Shown in pieces: positions 32,552-43,170 of a DNA stretch of 64,000 bases (the stretch's first letter is position 1; each line of letters opens with the position of its first letter). The notes beneath the pieces are model-generated. The model did not search any database. It was not told the origin of the DNA and saw nothing but the letters and a program-made list of their open reading frames with translations. Origin of the DNA: Stenotrophomonas sp. BIO128-Bstrain (GTDB taxonomy: Bacteria; Pseudomonadota; Gammaproteobacteria; Xanthomonadales; Xanthomonadaceae); the NCBI RefSeq assembly GCF_030128875.1, contig NZ_CP124620.1:4386501-4450500 (forward strand). The letters run 5' to 3'. A program made the translations under genes and the position numbers.

Positions 32552-33772
32552 TCAGGCACTCCGGGTGGCAACGGCAGGGGGAACGGCCGCGGCGCGACGG
32601 GCCGGGCCGAAGACAGCGATCTGGCCGAGCAGCCACAGCAGCACCGCACCGATCGGCAGGTAACTGATGGGCATGCGCGGCAGCTCGTAGTTGTTCATCA
32701 GCCACAGGTTGATCGTGTAGGCCATTAACATGCCCAGCACGATGCCGACCGTGGCCAGCAGGAAGTTCTCGGTCTGGAAGTACCGCAGGATCTGGCTGCG
32801 GGTCGCGCCCAGCGCACGGCGGATGCCGATCTGCTTGGTGCGCTGCTGCACCCAGAAGCTGGCCAGGCCGACGATGCCCAGTGCGGTCACCACCAGCAGG
32901 GCCACGCACACGGTGATCAGCAGGCCGACCATGGCGCGGTCATTGGCGAAGTACTTCCTGCGCTGCTCCTCGTAGGTGTACTTGCCGTGCACCAAGCGGC
33001 TTGAATCCACCCGCTCCAATGCCGCCACCGCGGACTTGAGCACTTCGTCGCGCCGGGTCGGATCGGTGACCCGGATCAGGTAGAAGCCCTCGTCATAGGT
33101 AGTGCGCAGTGGCAGGACCATCGAGAACTGTGAATCGCCTTCGCGAGCGGTCGGGCGGGCGAGTACCTTGACGATGCCGATGATGCGCAGCGGCATGGAG
33201 CCGCTATAGATCGTCTTGCCCAGTGCATCGCCGCCGGGGAACATCTTGTCCGCAATCGCCTGGGTAACGATGACGGCCGAGCCTTCGTCCGCGGCTGCTT
33301 CGTCATTCTTGACGACTTCCAGGTCCCGGTACTCATCGGGCTGGAAATCACGACCGGCGATCAGCTCCACGCCCAACGTATCCAGTGCGCCTTCGCGGCC
33401 GAAATACTGCGAGGCGCTGAGCGTCGGGCGCTCCTGGTCGGGAACCAGGCCCACGCTCGTATTCCAGGAACTGTTGCGGAACGGGATCTGGTTCAGGGTG
33501 ACCGCACTCTTGACGCCCGGCAACGCCTGCAGCGCGGCAAGATCCTCGCGGGTGCGCGCCACGGCGTTGACCTGTGGGCCGATGCCGCCCAGGCGGACTT
33601 CGATCAGTTCGGTCTCGGCGATGCCGCTGGGCTGGTTGATCTTCTCGATGCGCTGCCCGATCAGGAACAGCGCATTGCAGACGATGGCGCAGGTCAGGGC
33701 GATCTCGAGCACGATCAGCGATGCGGCGGTTTTATGCCGGCGGAGCGTGGAGAGAATGGGACGGATATCCAT
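32552..33772 (-). CDS. ABC transporter permease, MacB/FtsX family (second permease)
   Basis: A 406-residue inner-membrane protein with the MacB topology: one N-terminal helix (ASLIVLEIALTCAIVCNALFL), a periplasmic domain of about 230 residues, then three C-terminal helices with the FtsX signature QRTKQIGIRRALGATRSQIL. It has no ATPase domain, so it depends on the separate ATPase at 35102. MacB-type transporters couple ATP use to periplasmic export or lipoprotein handling without moving substrate through the membrane. It forms a likely heterodimer with the permease at 33789. Confidence 0.87.
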   Translation of the reverse strand: MDIRPILSTLRRHKTAASLIVLEIALTCAIVCNALFLIGQRIEKINQPSGIAETELIEVRLGGIGPQVNAVARTREDLAALQALPGVKSAVTLNQIPFRNSSWNTSVGLVPDQERPTLSASQYFGREGALDTLGVELIAGRDFQPDEYRDLEVVKNDEAAADEGSAVIVTQAIADKMFPGGDALGKTIYSGSMPLRIIGIVKVLARPTAREGDSQFSMVLPLRTTYDEGFYLIRVTDPTRRDEVLKSAVAALERVDSSRLVHGKYTYEEQRRKYFANDRAMVGLLITVCVALLVVTALGIVGLASFWVQQRTKQIGIRRALGATRSQILRYFQTENFLLATVGIVLGMLMAYTINLWLMNNYELPRMPISYLPIGAVLLWLLGQIAVFGPARRAAAVPPAVATRSA

Positions 33773-33788
33773 GGTGTGCTCCGGATCC

Positions 33789-35093
33789 TTACTGCGATTT
33801 GAGTTGGATGGCGGGCGCGACCTGCATGGCGCGCAGCGCCGGCAGGAAACCGGCCAGCAGGCTGGCGACCAGGGTCAACGCGAAGGTCATCAGCAGCATC
33901 TGCCCATCCAGGGTGGCGAGCTTGGCGTAGTCCACCGGTTGCTGGCGCACCGCGTACAGCCCGAGCAGTGCCAGCAGCAGGCCCAGCAGGCCGCCGGCAA
34001 GACCGACGGTGCCGGCCTCGATCAGCGACTGCAGGAAGATCTGGCCGCGGCTGGCACCCAGCGCCCGGCGCACGCCGATCTCACCGCTGCGACGCAGGAA
34101 CTTGGCCAGCAGCAGACCGACCGTATTGATCAGGCAGACCAGCAGGAAGCCCATTGCCAACCACAACTGCAGACGCACGTCGCCGGGGACGACCTTTTTG
34201 AAATCCAGCCATTCCATGACGTTGCGCAGCCGTACGTTGTTGGGGCGTTCGAAACGACCGGCGGCGCGCTGCTGGTCGGAGTAGTTCTCCAGATAGCGAC
34301 GGTACTCCGCGGCCTGGCCGGGGTTTTCCAGCTCCACCCAGTACTGGATCCAGGTGCAGCTGGCGTTGGGACCGGTCGGGTCGGTCTCGTTGCGGCGCCC
34401 GAAGCAGTCGATGCTGCCGTTGCGGTCGAACTTCAGCTCGATCGCCGTGGAGAAGGGCAGGTAGACGTCTTCGCTGTCGCCGTAGCGGCCGGTATACAGG
34501 TCATAGAAGTGCGGGTTGGGATGCCAGTCACCCAGCACGCCCACGACGGTCATCGTGTTGCCGTTGAGGCGGACCGACTTGCCGACGCTGTTGGCGCCCT
34601 GGAACAGCTTCTGGTTGAGCGTGCTGGAAATCACCGCGACCCGACCGCGCCCGTCGTCATCGGTTTCCTTCCAGCCCTGGCCATAGAGGAACGGCGTGTC
34701 GAACATCGGGAAGAAATCGCTCGAGGTATACCGCGCATCGGTGTTGAACGGACGCAGCGTGCTGCCCTCGGGCTCGAGGGTCACACCGCCACCGGTCATC
34801 ATCGCCTGCCGCTTGGCATGCTTCTCGCGCAGCAGTTTCTCAGCATCGAAGCGGGTCAACTGGTCGGCCGGTTCTTCGCCAGGCTGATAGCCCAGCGCTG
34901 ACTGTGGATCAACCAGCACGCTGAACAGCCGGTCGCTCTTCTGCGGGATCGGATCACCGGACAGCACATGGAATACGGTCAGCGTGGTCATCGAGGCGCC
35001 GATGCCCAGCGCGATGGCGATCACCATCAGCGCGGTCAGCACCTTGTTGCGCCGGAAGCTGCGCAGGGCCAGTCGGAAGTAGTAAGCGATCAT
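33789..35093 (-). CDS. ABC transporter permease, MacB/FtsX family (first permease)
   Basis: A 434-residue inner-membrane protein with the same layout as its neighbour: N-terminal helix (VLTALMVIAIALGIGASM), a large periplasmic domain, and three C-terminal helices beginning with RSGEIGVRRALGASRGQIF. The periplasmic part has two or more Cys residues (IDCFGRRN, NASCTWIQYW) that could form a disulfide. The next gene starts 16 bases after its stop. Two different permeases sharing one ATPase is the LolCDE-like pattern. Confidence 0.87.
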   Translation of the reverse strand: MIAYYFRLALRSFRRNKVLTALMVIAIALGIGASMTTLTVFHVLSGDPIPQKSDRLFSVLVDPQSALGYQPGEEPADQLTRFDAEKLLREKHAKRQAMMTGGGVTLEPEGSTLRPFNTDARYTSSDFFPMFDTPFLYGQGWKETDDDGRGRVAVISSTLNQKLFQGANSVGKSVRLNGNTMTVVGVLGDWHPNPHFYDLYTGRYGDSEDVYLPFSTAIELKFDRNGSIDCFGRRNETDPTGPNASCTWIQYWVELENPGQAAEYRRYLENYSDQQRAAGRFERPNNVRLRNVMEWLDFKKVVPGDVRLQLWLAMGFLLVCLINTVGLLLAKFLRRSGEIGVRRALGASRGQIFLQSLIEAGTVGLAGGLLGLLLALLGLYAVRQQPVDYAKLATLDGQMLLMTFALTLVASLLAGFLPALRAMQVAPAIQLKSQ

Positions 35094-35101
35094 GGCCGGC
35101 C

Positions 35102-35827
35102 TCAGTCGTTGGCGATGGCAGCGGCAACCGCGGGGCGCGGCGTGGCGAGCACCGGGTCGCGCAGCAGGTCGGTGACCTGGCCATCGACGATGTGCACGTT
35201 GCGCTTGGCGCGGGCGGCCAGTTCCGGATCGTGGGTCACCATCACGATCGTGGTGCCCTTGGCATTGATTTCTTCCAGCAGCTCCATCACGCCGCGGGCC
35301 ATCTGGCTGTCCAGGTTGCCGGTCGGTTCATCGGCCAGCAGCAGGCGCGGGCTGCCGGCCAGCGCACGCGCGATCGCGGCGCGCTGCTGCTGGCCGCCCG
35401 AGAGTTCGGCCGGGTAGTGCTTCATGCGCGAGCCCAGGCCGACCTGGGCCAGCGCGTGCTCGATGCGCTCCTTGCGCTCGGCCGCGGGCATGCCGCGGTA
35501 GCGCAGCGGCACATCGACGTTGTCGAACAGGTTGAGATCGGAGATCAGGTTGAAGCCCTGGAAGATGAAGCCGATCTTCTGGTTGCGCAGGCGGCTGCGC
35601 GCGTCATCGCCGAGCTGGCTGACATCCTGGCCGTCGAGCAGGTAGGTGCCGCTGGTGAAGGTTTCCAGCAGGCCGGCGATGTTGAGGAAGGTGGTCTTGC
35701 CCGAACCGGACGGACCGGTCACGGCAACGAACTCGCCTTCGCGGACGTGCAGGTCCAGCGACCGCAGGGCATGGGTTTCCACCTGTTCGGTGCGGAAGAC
35801 TTTGGCGACCGAGCGCATTTCAAGCAT
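35102..35827 (-). CDS. ABC transporter ATP-binding protein (MacB/LolD type)
   Basis: A 241-residue cytoplasmic ATPase. It has Walker A GPSGSGKTTFLN, the Q-loop region GFIFQGFNLI, the signature LSGGQQQRAAIARAL, Walker B LLLADEPTGNLD and the switch His in MVTHDPELA. It matches the LolD/MacB class that energises FtsX-type permeases. It is eight bases from the first permease gene and 41 bases after the membrane-fusion gene. Confidence 0.92.
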   Translation of the reverse strand: MLEMRSVAKVFRTEQVETHALRSLDLHVREGEFVAVTGPSGSGKTTFLNIAGLLETFTSGTYLLDGQDVSQLGDDARSRLRNQKIGFIFQGFNLISDLNLFDNVDVPLRYRGMPAAERKERIEHALAQVGLGSRMKHYPAELSGGQQQRAAIARALAGSPRLLLADEPTGNLDSQMARGVMELLEEINAKGTTIVMVTHDPELAARAKRNVHIVDGQVTDLLRDPVLATPRPAVAAAIAND

Positions 35828-35868
35828 GGCTGTTTCCTTTGAGGGTCGAGAAGATCGAAAGGACTGAA

Positions 35869-37134
35869 TCAGTTGATGGAGACGCGCTCGGCATCGCCGA
35901 ACAGATCGCTGCCGGACACCACGACGCGGTCGCCGGGCTGCAGGCCAGAGAGGATTTCCACTTCACCCAGGCTGCTCACGCCGAGCTTGACCGGGCGACG
36001 GACGGCATGGCTGCCATCCATGACATAGGCGTAGCCGTTGCCCTGTTCGACAAACGGGCCACGTTCGATCTTGAGTGCGTTGCGGCGGGTATCGAGCAGC
36101 ACGCGCGCCTGCATCCGCTGGCTCTGGCGCAGGCCCTGCGGCTGCTTGTCGGCGAAGCGGATGCGGGCATTGACCTCGCCGGCGACCACTTCCGGGGAGA
36201 CGGCGGAAATCTCGCCGGCGAACTGGCCGCTGCCGCCGGTCAGCTGCGCAGGCATGCCGATCGTCAGCTCGCGGGCGAAGCTCTCCGGCACCTTGATCTC
36301 GATCTCGAAGCGCGACAGATCGACCACGCCCAGGATCGGCGCATTGGCGACCACGTTGGTGTGCTGGGTCGCCTGCACCTGGCCGACCTGGCCATCGAAG
36401 GGCGCACGCAGCGTGAGCGCGTCCACCTGGCGCTCCACTTCGGTCACCACCGCGCGCTGGCGATCAGCCAGCAGGCGCTTGTTGCGCGCATCCAGATCGG
36501 CGCCCTGGGCCTTGAGCATGGCGTCCTTGCGGGCGTGCTCGAGCTGGATGTCGCTCTTCTTGACGGTGTCCTCGGCCTTGGCCACGTCCACCTGCGGTAC
36601 CGCGCCGCCATCGAAGCCGCGCTTGTAACGTTCCAGGTCACGCACCGCGGCCTGGCGTTCGATCACGGCCTGGTCGGTGTCCTTCTGCGCGGTGGCGCGC
36701 GCCAGGGTCGCATCCAGAGTCGCGCGGCTTGCCTCGGCCTGCAGGCCGGCCAGCGTGGCCTGTTCCTGGGCCAGCTTGCTGCGCAGTTCGGGGCTGTCGA
36801 TCACGGCCAGTTCCTGGCCCTGCTTGACCACATCACCGGCCACGACCTTCAGGTTCACGTTGCCGGCGGAGATCGCATACAGCACCGGGTTGTTGGCGGC
36901 GATCACGCGGCCGTCGGCGGCGATGTCGCGCACCATGTCGCCTCGGGTGACCTCAGCGATGCGGACACGGGCGCTGTCGTAGGAGCGGCTGGCCCCCAGC
37001 CAGGCACGGGCGGCGAAGCCGATCGCCACCAGCACGACCAGCGCGGCGACCGCCGGCCACAGCCAGCGCTTCCACGGGGCGGGCGCGGCGTGCGAAGAAA
37101 GGGTCTGGTCCTGGGCGGAAGTGTCGCGGATCAT
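35869..37134 (-). CDS. Membrane-fusion (periplasmic adaptor) protein, HlyD/MacA type
   Basis: A 421-residue adaptor anchored by one N-terminal helix (WLWPAVAALVVLVAIGFAA). It shows the split lipoyl/barrel-sandwich motif (NVNLKVVAGDVVKQGQELAVI and LRAPFDGQVGQVQATQHTNV), a long coiled-coil hairpin between them, and a C-terminal beta-barrel part (GVSSLGEVEILSGLQPGDRVVVSG). Such adaptors link ABC or RND transporters to outer-membrane channels, but no channel gene is adjacent. The ATG at 37134 lies about 24 bases after the predicted sigma-54 start site, so it heads the operon. Confidence 0.88.
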   Translation of the reverse strand: MIRDTSAQDQTLSSHAAPAPWKRWLWPAVAALVVLVAIGFAARAWLGASRSYDSARVRIAEVTRGDMVRDIAADGRVIAANNPVLYAISAGNVNLKVVAGDVVKQGQELAVIDSPELRSKLAQEQATLAGLQAEASRATLDATLARATAQKDTDQAVIERQAAVRDLERYKRGFDGGAVPQVDVAKAEDTVKKSDIQLEHARKDAMLKAQGADLDARNKRLLADRQRAVVTEVERQVDALTLRAPFDGQVGQVQATQHTNVVANAPILGVVDLSRFEIEIKVPESFARELTIGMPAQLTGGSGQFAGEISAVSPEVVAGEVNARIRFADKQPQGLRQSQRMQARVLLDTRRNALKIERGPFVEQGNGYAYVMDGSHAVRRPVKLGVSSLGEVEILSGLQPGDRVVVSGSDLFGDAERVSIN

Positions 37135-37167
37135 CGGGCTCGTTCGCGGTTGGGTTGTGGAGTACCA

Positions 37168-37184
37168 AGCAGACTCCGTGCCAA
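37168..37184 (-). promoter_or_regulatory. Sigma-54 (-24/-12) promoter of the export/two-component unit
   Basis: Read on the minus strand, TTGGCACGGAGTCTGCT matches the sigma-54 consensus YTGGCACGrNNNTTGCW at 16 of 17 positions, with the invariant GG (37181-37182) and GC (37169-37170) correctly spaced by 10 bases. The transcript would start near 37158, just before the adaptor gene. Confidence 0.8.
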
Positions 37185-37224
37185 CTTTTAGCCCTTTGGA
37201 AACAACAGCTTGCAAAAAGCGGCC

Positions 37225-37259
37225 GGTGTCCATGTGTCCGCGGACACCTGACCGGACAC
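37225..37259. promoter_or_regulatory. Clustered TGTCC/GGACA half-sites, probable enhancer for the sigma-54 activator
   Basis: A perfect 14-base palindrome GTGTCCGCGGACAC (37234-37247) is flanked by GGTGTCC (37225-37231) and GGACAC (37254-37259). The cluster lies about 67-101 bases upstream of the predicted sigma-54 start, the usual place for NtrC-type binding sites. It could also affect the divergent glmS gene. Confidence 0.6.
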
Positions 37260-37337
37260 TTTCGTTAAGCCGACAGCGCCCAAGCCGCCGGGGCCGCCAC
37301 GCTAGAATGCGAGGCTTACCAGCAGGGATCTGAATCT

Positions 37338-39179
<1,842 letters not shown>

Positions 39180-39205
39180 ACGCGCGCGTCGCGTTGTGGA
39201 TGTGG

Positions 39206-39232
39206 AGAAGGGGGCCGCGCGGCCCCCTTTTT
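39206..39232 (+). terminator. glmS intrinsic terminator
   Basis: AAGGGGGCC-GCGC-GGCCCCCTT followed by TTTT, 26 bases after the glmS stop. Confidence 0.92.
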
Positions 39233-39644
39233 TGTGGGTGTCAGGTAACCGTGTTCGTCGGTTGCGCCGCGCGGTGCTTGGCTGTGTTTTCGATCCTGGG
39301 CCGACGCAGCCGCCCGGATTGATCGGGAGAGCCACCCCACGGGTGGCTGGCCCCTGGGTAGGTCGGACATCACGCATCCACCCATGGGGTGCCTCTACCG
39401 GCGGCAGGGGGGCGTGGAACTTTAGTCGTGGGCCGCGGCAGCATTCAGCGACGGTTTTACTGGCGGTGCCATTCTCGGGGTCGTCAGCTGTTTCGACGAC
39501 GAACTGTCCCAGATTTGCAAACTCCTGGGCCAAGTCGCAGTCGTAGAATCGAGTGACCGAGGACCGGGCAGACGCATGGCGCCGCCTCCCTCGCTGCAAC
39601 CAGGCGCACCTCTCGACTTCAGTAACCTGTAACAGGAAACAAGA
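39233..39644. other. Intergenic stretch between glmS and the CBS-domain gene
   Basis: About 410 bases without a gene I can support. It contains a degenerate GTAG-REP dimer (39328-39404). The part from about 39420 to 39590 looks lower in GC than its surroundings and is open in one minus-strand frame, which could be a decayed gene fragment, but I see no family match. Confidence 0.4.
39328..39404. repeat. Degenerate GTAG-REP dimer
   Basis: Hairpin GCCACCC-CAC-GGGTGGC and, about 40 bases on, CCACCCATGGGGTG ending in CTACC. On the minus strand it opens GGTAGAGGCACCCC. The two units are inverted, like the other REP pairs here, but more diverged. Confidence 0.5.
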
Positions 39645-40076
39645 ATGAACGTCCGCGAACTCCTGCAATCCAAGAAAGATGCAATCGTCACCATTGATGT
39701 CGAGGACACCATCGGTGCCGCTGCGCACAAGATGAGCGCGCACAAGATCGCTGCCCTGGTTGTGATGAAAGACGATGCGCCAGTGCGGATCATTTCCGAG
39801 AAGGACATCGTGCGCAGCCTTGCGGAAGATGGTCCCCAGGCAGGCCGACGCGTCATTTCCAGCCTGCCATCGGCAGGGCTGGAAGGCATCGTCCCGGATG
39901 CGACGCTCAAGCAGGCGATGGCGCTGATGACGTATTCCCGCCATCGTCACCTGATGGTGACCGAGGGCGCCACGCTGGTCGGCATCCTGAGCCTGGGCGA
40001 CATCGTCAAGAACCTGCTCAGTGAACTCGAGCTGGAAAAAGCGGTGCTGCAGGACATCTACATGGCAGCGCACTGA
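39645..40076 (+). CDS. Two-CBS-domain protein
   Basis: A 143-residue cytoplasmic protein made only of a CBS-domain pair: the first near residues 5-60 (IVTIDVEDTIGAAAHKMSAHKIAALVV, ISEKDIVRSLAEDG) and the second near 75-130 (VPDATLKQAMALMTYSRHRHLMV, LVGILSLGDIVKNL). Such stand-alone pairs bind adenosine nucleotides and regulate partner enzymes. AGGAAACAAGA before the ATG is a good ribosome-binding site. No partner is evident from the neighbourhood. Confidence 0.87.
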   Translation: MNVRELLQSKKDAIVTIDVEDTIGAAAHKMSAHKIAALVVMKDDAPVRIISEKDIVRSLAEDGPQAGRRVISSLPSAGLEGIVPDATLKQAMALMTYSRHRHLMVTEGATLVGILSLGDIVKNLLSELELEKAVLQDIYMAAH

Positions 40077-40100
40077 CGCTGCCTGGTCCGCACTGACGGG

Positions 40101-40123
40101 CATTGCCGGCCGCTGGCTGGCAA
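40101..40123. repeat. Single degenerate SMAG unit
   Basis: CATTGCCGGCCGCTGGCTGG resembles the SMAG core but has lost the GTAG start. It lies between the convergent CBS and UdgX-type genes. Confidence 0.5.
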
Positions 40124-40135
40124 CCCCGGACGAGG

Positions 40136-41587
40136 TCAGCGTACGCGTTTGACCTCGACAAGCTGCTGGAGGTCGCCCTTCAGCAGCTGATAGGCCCCAT
40201 CGCGCGCTGCATCAGCGGTTTGCCGCAACACCCACGACGGATGCACCGTCGCGAAGGCGCGCGTGCCGTCATCCAGTACGTGCCAGCGTCCGTGGTTCGC
40301 CATCAGGTTGAAGCCGGCACCGAACACCGCCGTCGCCGCGGTAGCACCGAGGCAGACGATCACCTGCGGTCGCACGTTTTCGATTTCCCCCATCAGCCAC
40401 GGCCGGCAGGCGTTGACGTGGGTGATCTGCGGTTTGCTGTGGATGCGCCGCTTGCCGCGCCGTTCAAAGCGGAAGTGCTTGACCGCATTGGTCATGTACA
40501 GCGCGCTGCGCTCGATCCCCAGCTCGCGCAGCGCACGGTCGAGCAGCTGTCCTGCCGGGCCGACGAACGGGTGCCCGCTGAGGTCCTCGCTGTCGCCGGG
40601 TTGCTCACCCACCAGCATGATCGATGCGTCGGCCGGGCCCTCACCGAACACGGTCTGCGTGGCCGGTTCCCACAGGGGGCAGCGGCGACATGCCGACGCG
40701 GCGTCGCGCAGGGTATCGAGCGTGGCCGGTGCAGCCTTCGCGACGACCGGCAAGCCCGAGGCGGGTTGGGGGATGCGGCGACGCGGTGCCTGCGCTTCGC
40801 GGTCGTGCATCTCCTGCACGCGGTCGCCGGCGTCCCGCACCAGCTGCGGCAGCAACGCGGCCTCCGGCAGGTGCTTCCAGTATTTGGCCGGCATCTCCTG
40901 CTGCATCATCCGGGTATTCAGCCGCGCCGGATTGAAGATGTTGGCGTAATAGGTGCGCCACAGTTCTTCGCGTGCATCATCGGTTGGGGCATCGGCCTGC
41001 GTCCGGCCGGGGCCGAAGGTGAGGACGTGCCCATCCCACCGCACGCTGCGCGACGGTGTCAGGATCGCCCAGCGCATGCCGGTGAAGCGACGTGCGAAGA
41101 ACGGCGCGACGCGATCCACGATGAGGTGGTCCGGCTCGAACCAGGCGATGAAGGCGTCCTGTTCGCCCGGCACCTCGCGGAAACGCACGAACGCCTTCAT
41201 TTTGTGCGAGTCGCGGCGCACCGCCTGGCTCAGCGCTGTCGCGCGCAGCACGTCCGGGTCGGTGGGGGTGGCGAGCAGCCCGCGCTCGCCGTGGGCGATG
41301 CGCCACAGCATGCGGTACAGCAGCGGCAGCCGCTGCGGGTCGCGGTGGCAGAGGCAGGTGGCGGCCAGCTCGACGAACGCCTTGGACACATAGGTGGGTG
41401 CGTCGTGCGCTGTATCGGCCACCGCTTCGATGGTCTGCAACGGCGGCGCATCCAGCAGTGACGCTTCCTCGCCATGCAACCAGTCCAACTGCTCCGGGGG
41501 CACCGCGTGGCGCAGCGCCAGGCGCGCGGCATCGCGCCATGCGTCCAGCGACCACGGCGGGTCGATGCGTACGCTCCAGCGTGCCAT
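40136..41587 (-). CDS. DUF4130-UdgX fusion: uracil-DNA-binding/glycosylase protein
   Basis: A 483-residue two-part protein. The N-terminal half (about residues 1-240) is DUF4130, with SHKMKAFVRFREVP, FEPDHLIVDRVAPFFARRF and YYANIFNPARLNTRMMQQEMP. The C-terminal half is a UDG-superfamily domain with CRRCPLWEPATQTVFGEGP, LVGEQPGDSEDLSGHPFVGPAG and the KRRIH motif. In mycobacterial UdgX the His of KRRIH attacks uracil in DNA and makes a covalent link. The N-terminal ATG is one base after the upstream radical-SAM stop, so the two genes are coupled. The exact lesion is unknown. Confidence 0.9.
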   Translation of the reverse strand: MARWSVRIDPPWSLDAWRDAARLALRHAVPPEQLDWLHGEEASLLDAPPLQTIEAVADTAHDAPTYVSKAFVELAATCLCHRDPQRLPLLYRMLWRIAHGERGLLATPTDPDVLRATALSQAVRRDSHKMKAFVRFREVPGEQDAFIAWFEPDHLIVDRVAPFFARRFTGMRWAILTPSRSVRWDGHVLTFGPGRTQADAPTDDAREELWRTYYANIFNPARLNTRMMQQEMPAKYWKHLPEAALLPQLVRDAGDRVQEMHDREAQAPRRRIPQPASGLPVVAKAAPATLDTLRDAASACRRCPLWEPATQTVFGEGPADASIMLVGEQPGDSEDLSGHPFVGPAGQLLDRALRELGIERSALYMTNAVKHFRFERRGKRRIHSKPQITHVNACRPWLMGEIENVRPQVIVCLGATAATAVFGAGFNLMANHGRWHVLDDGTRAFATVHPSWVLRQTADAARDGAYQLLKGDLQQLVEVKRVR

Positions 41588-41588
41588 C

Positions 41589-42875
41589 TCAGTGCGCGGC
41601 AACGGCGTCGAACAGGGAGCCCTGCGCGGGCGGGGGGGCCAGCCGCGCGCGCAGCGTGGCCGGGTCATCCAGCTGCTTGCGGGGGTGATGGTCGGCCAGT
41701 TGCACGAAGGGCAGCAGCTTGGCCATCGGCGCACGCAGGCGGGCCACATCGACCACCCGCAGGCGCACCTGGCGGCGTGCCATCAGCACGCGCTTGACGT
41801 TGCGCACGCCCAGCCCGGGCACGCGCAGCAGGAGTTCCTTCGGCGCGCGGTTGAGGTCGACAGGGAAGCGCTCCGGGTGCCGGATCGCCCAGGCCATCTT
41901 GGGGTCGATGTCCAGGTCGAGCATGCCGCCCTGGGTGGTATCGGTGATTTCTTCCACGCCGTAGCCGTAGAAGCGCAGCAGCCAGTCGGCCTGGTACAGG
42001 CGGTGTTCGCGCGCGAGCGGCGGCGGCTGCAACGGCAGAATGCGGCTGGCGTCGGGGATCGGGCTGAAGGCGGAGTAATAGACCCGGCGCATGCGGTAAT
42101 TGCCGTACAGGTTGTCGGCCGCGGTGAGGATCTGCTGGTCGCTGGCGCCGTCGGCACCCACGATCATCTGCGTGCTCTGGCCGGCCGGCGCGAACTTCGG
42201 CGGTCGGGGGCGCGATACCCGCGGCGCCGGTGTTGCCGATGCTGCAGCATCGCCTTTGCGCGCGTCCTTGGCCTCTTCGATGCGCCAGCGCAGCTCGCCC
42301 ATCGCGCCGCGGATGGAGGGCAGGGATTTCTCCGGCGCGAAGCTGGCCAGCCCGGCTTCGGTGGGCAGCTCGATGTTGATCGACAGGCGGTCGGCGTAGC
42401 GCCCGGCAGCGGCCAGCAGTTCCGGCGACGCCTCGGGAATGGTCTTGAGGTGGATGTAGCCGGCGAAGTGGTGTTCCTCGCGCAACTGGCGCGCCACCTC
42501 CACCATGCGTTCCATGGTGTAGTCGGCGTTGCGGATGATGCCGCTGGAGAGGAACAGGCCCTCGATGTAATTGCGTTTGTAGAAATCCAGCGTAAGCGAC
42601 ACCACTTCGGCGACGTCGAAGCGCGCGCGCGGCACGTTGCTGGACACGCGGTTCACGCAGTAGGCGCAGTCGTAGATGCAGAAGTTGGTCAGCAGGATCT
42701 TCAGCAACGATACGCACCGCCCATCCGGGGTATAGCTGTGACAGATACCCGCGCCCTCGGTGCTGCCGATGCCACCGGATTTGACCGAGTTCCGCTTCCC
42801 CGCACCGCTGGAGGCGCAGGAGGCATCGTATTTGGCGGCATCGGCGAGGATGGCGAGCTTGCGGAGGGTGTCCAT
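41589..42875 (-). CDS. Radical-SAM protein linked to UDG (putative DNA modification/repair)
   Basis: A 428-residue radical-SAM enzyme with the iron-sulfur motif in LTNFCIYDCAYCVNR (CX3CX2C) near residue 65. A variable Ala/Pro linker near residue 220 precedes more conserved segments, among them GVEEITDTTQGGMLDLDIDPK, and a helix-hairpin-helix near residue 370 (LLRVPGLGVRNVKRVL), which suggests DNA binding. The family is known to occur beside UDG-type genes, as here. Its chemical reaction has not, to my knowledge, been defined. It is transcribed with the UdgX fusion. Confidence 0.88.
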   Translation of the reverse strand: MDTLRKLAILADAAKYDASCASSGAGKRNSVKSGGIGSTEGAGICHSYTPDGRCVSLLKILLTNFCIYDCAYCVNRVSSNVPRARFDVAEVVSLTLDFYKRNYIEGLFLSSGIIRNADYTMERMVEVARQLREEHHFAGYIHLKTIPEASPELLAAAGRYADRLSINIELPTEAGLASFAPEKSLPSIRGAMGELRWRIEEAKDARKGDAAASATPAPRVSRPRPPKFAPAGQSTQMIVGADGASDQQILTAADNLYGNYRMRRVYYSAFSPIPDASRILPLQPPPLAREHRLYQADWLLRFYGYGVEEITDTTQGGMLDLDIDPKMAWAIRHPERFPVDLNRAPKELLLRVPGLGVRNVKRVLMARRQVRLRVVDVARLRAPMAKLLPFVQLADHHPRKQLDDPATLRARLAPPPAQGSLFDAVAAH

Positions 42876-43170
42876 GCGGGCACCCTAAGCAGGGGCGATC
42901 TCATCCAGTGAGATTGACCGCGGGGCATCCTGAAGCGTTCACGCCATGGTTCCCGTGCTTCGCCGGCACGCGCTGCGTGCGCCCATTCACGATCTTCACA
43001 TTCCCGGCTAGACTTCGCCCCGGTGCCGTCGGCACCGGCAGGGACGCAGGTTGGCCAGGACGGGCACGGCATTGGAAGCACGCTCTCGCGTGCGGCGTTG
43101 CGCGACTGAATCTCCAGCATCCTTCTGCCGGAACCGCGTCGCCTCTCATCCAACCATCAGGGGGCAGTAC

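Noticed and set aside
37135..37337. A glmS ribozyme or riboswitch upstream of glmS
   Set aside because: The glmS ribozyme is a Gram-positive feature, and no matching pseudoknot core was visible; the space holds the sigma-54 promoter and palindromes.
39196..39546. A small plus-strand gene downstream of glmS
   Set aside because: It starts inside the glmS terminator region, runs through a degenerate REP and has no ribosome-binding site or recognisable features.
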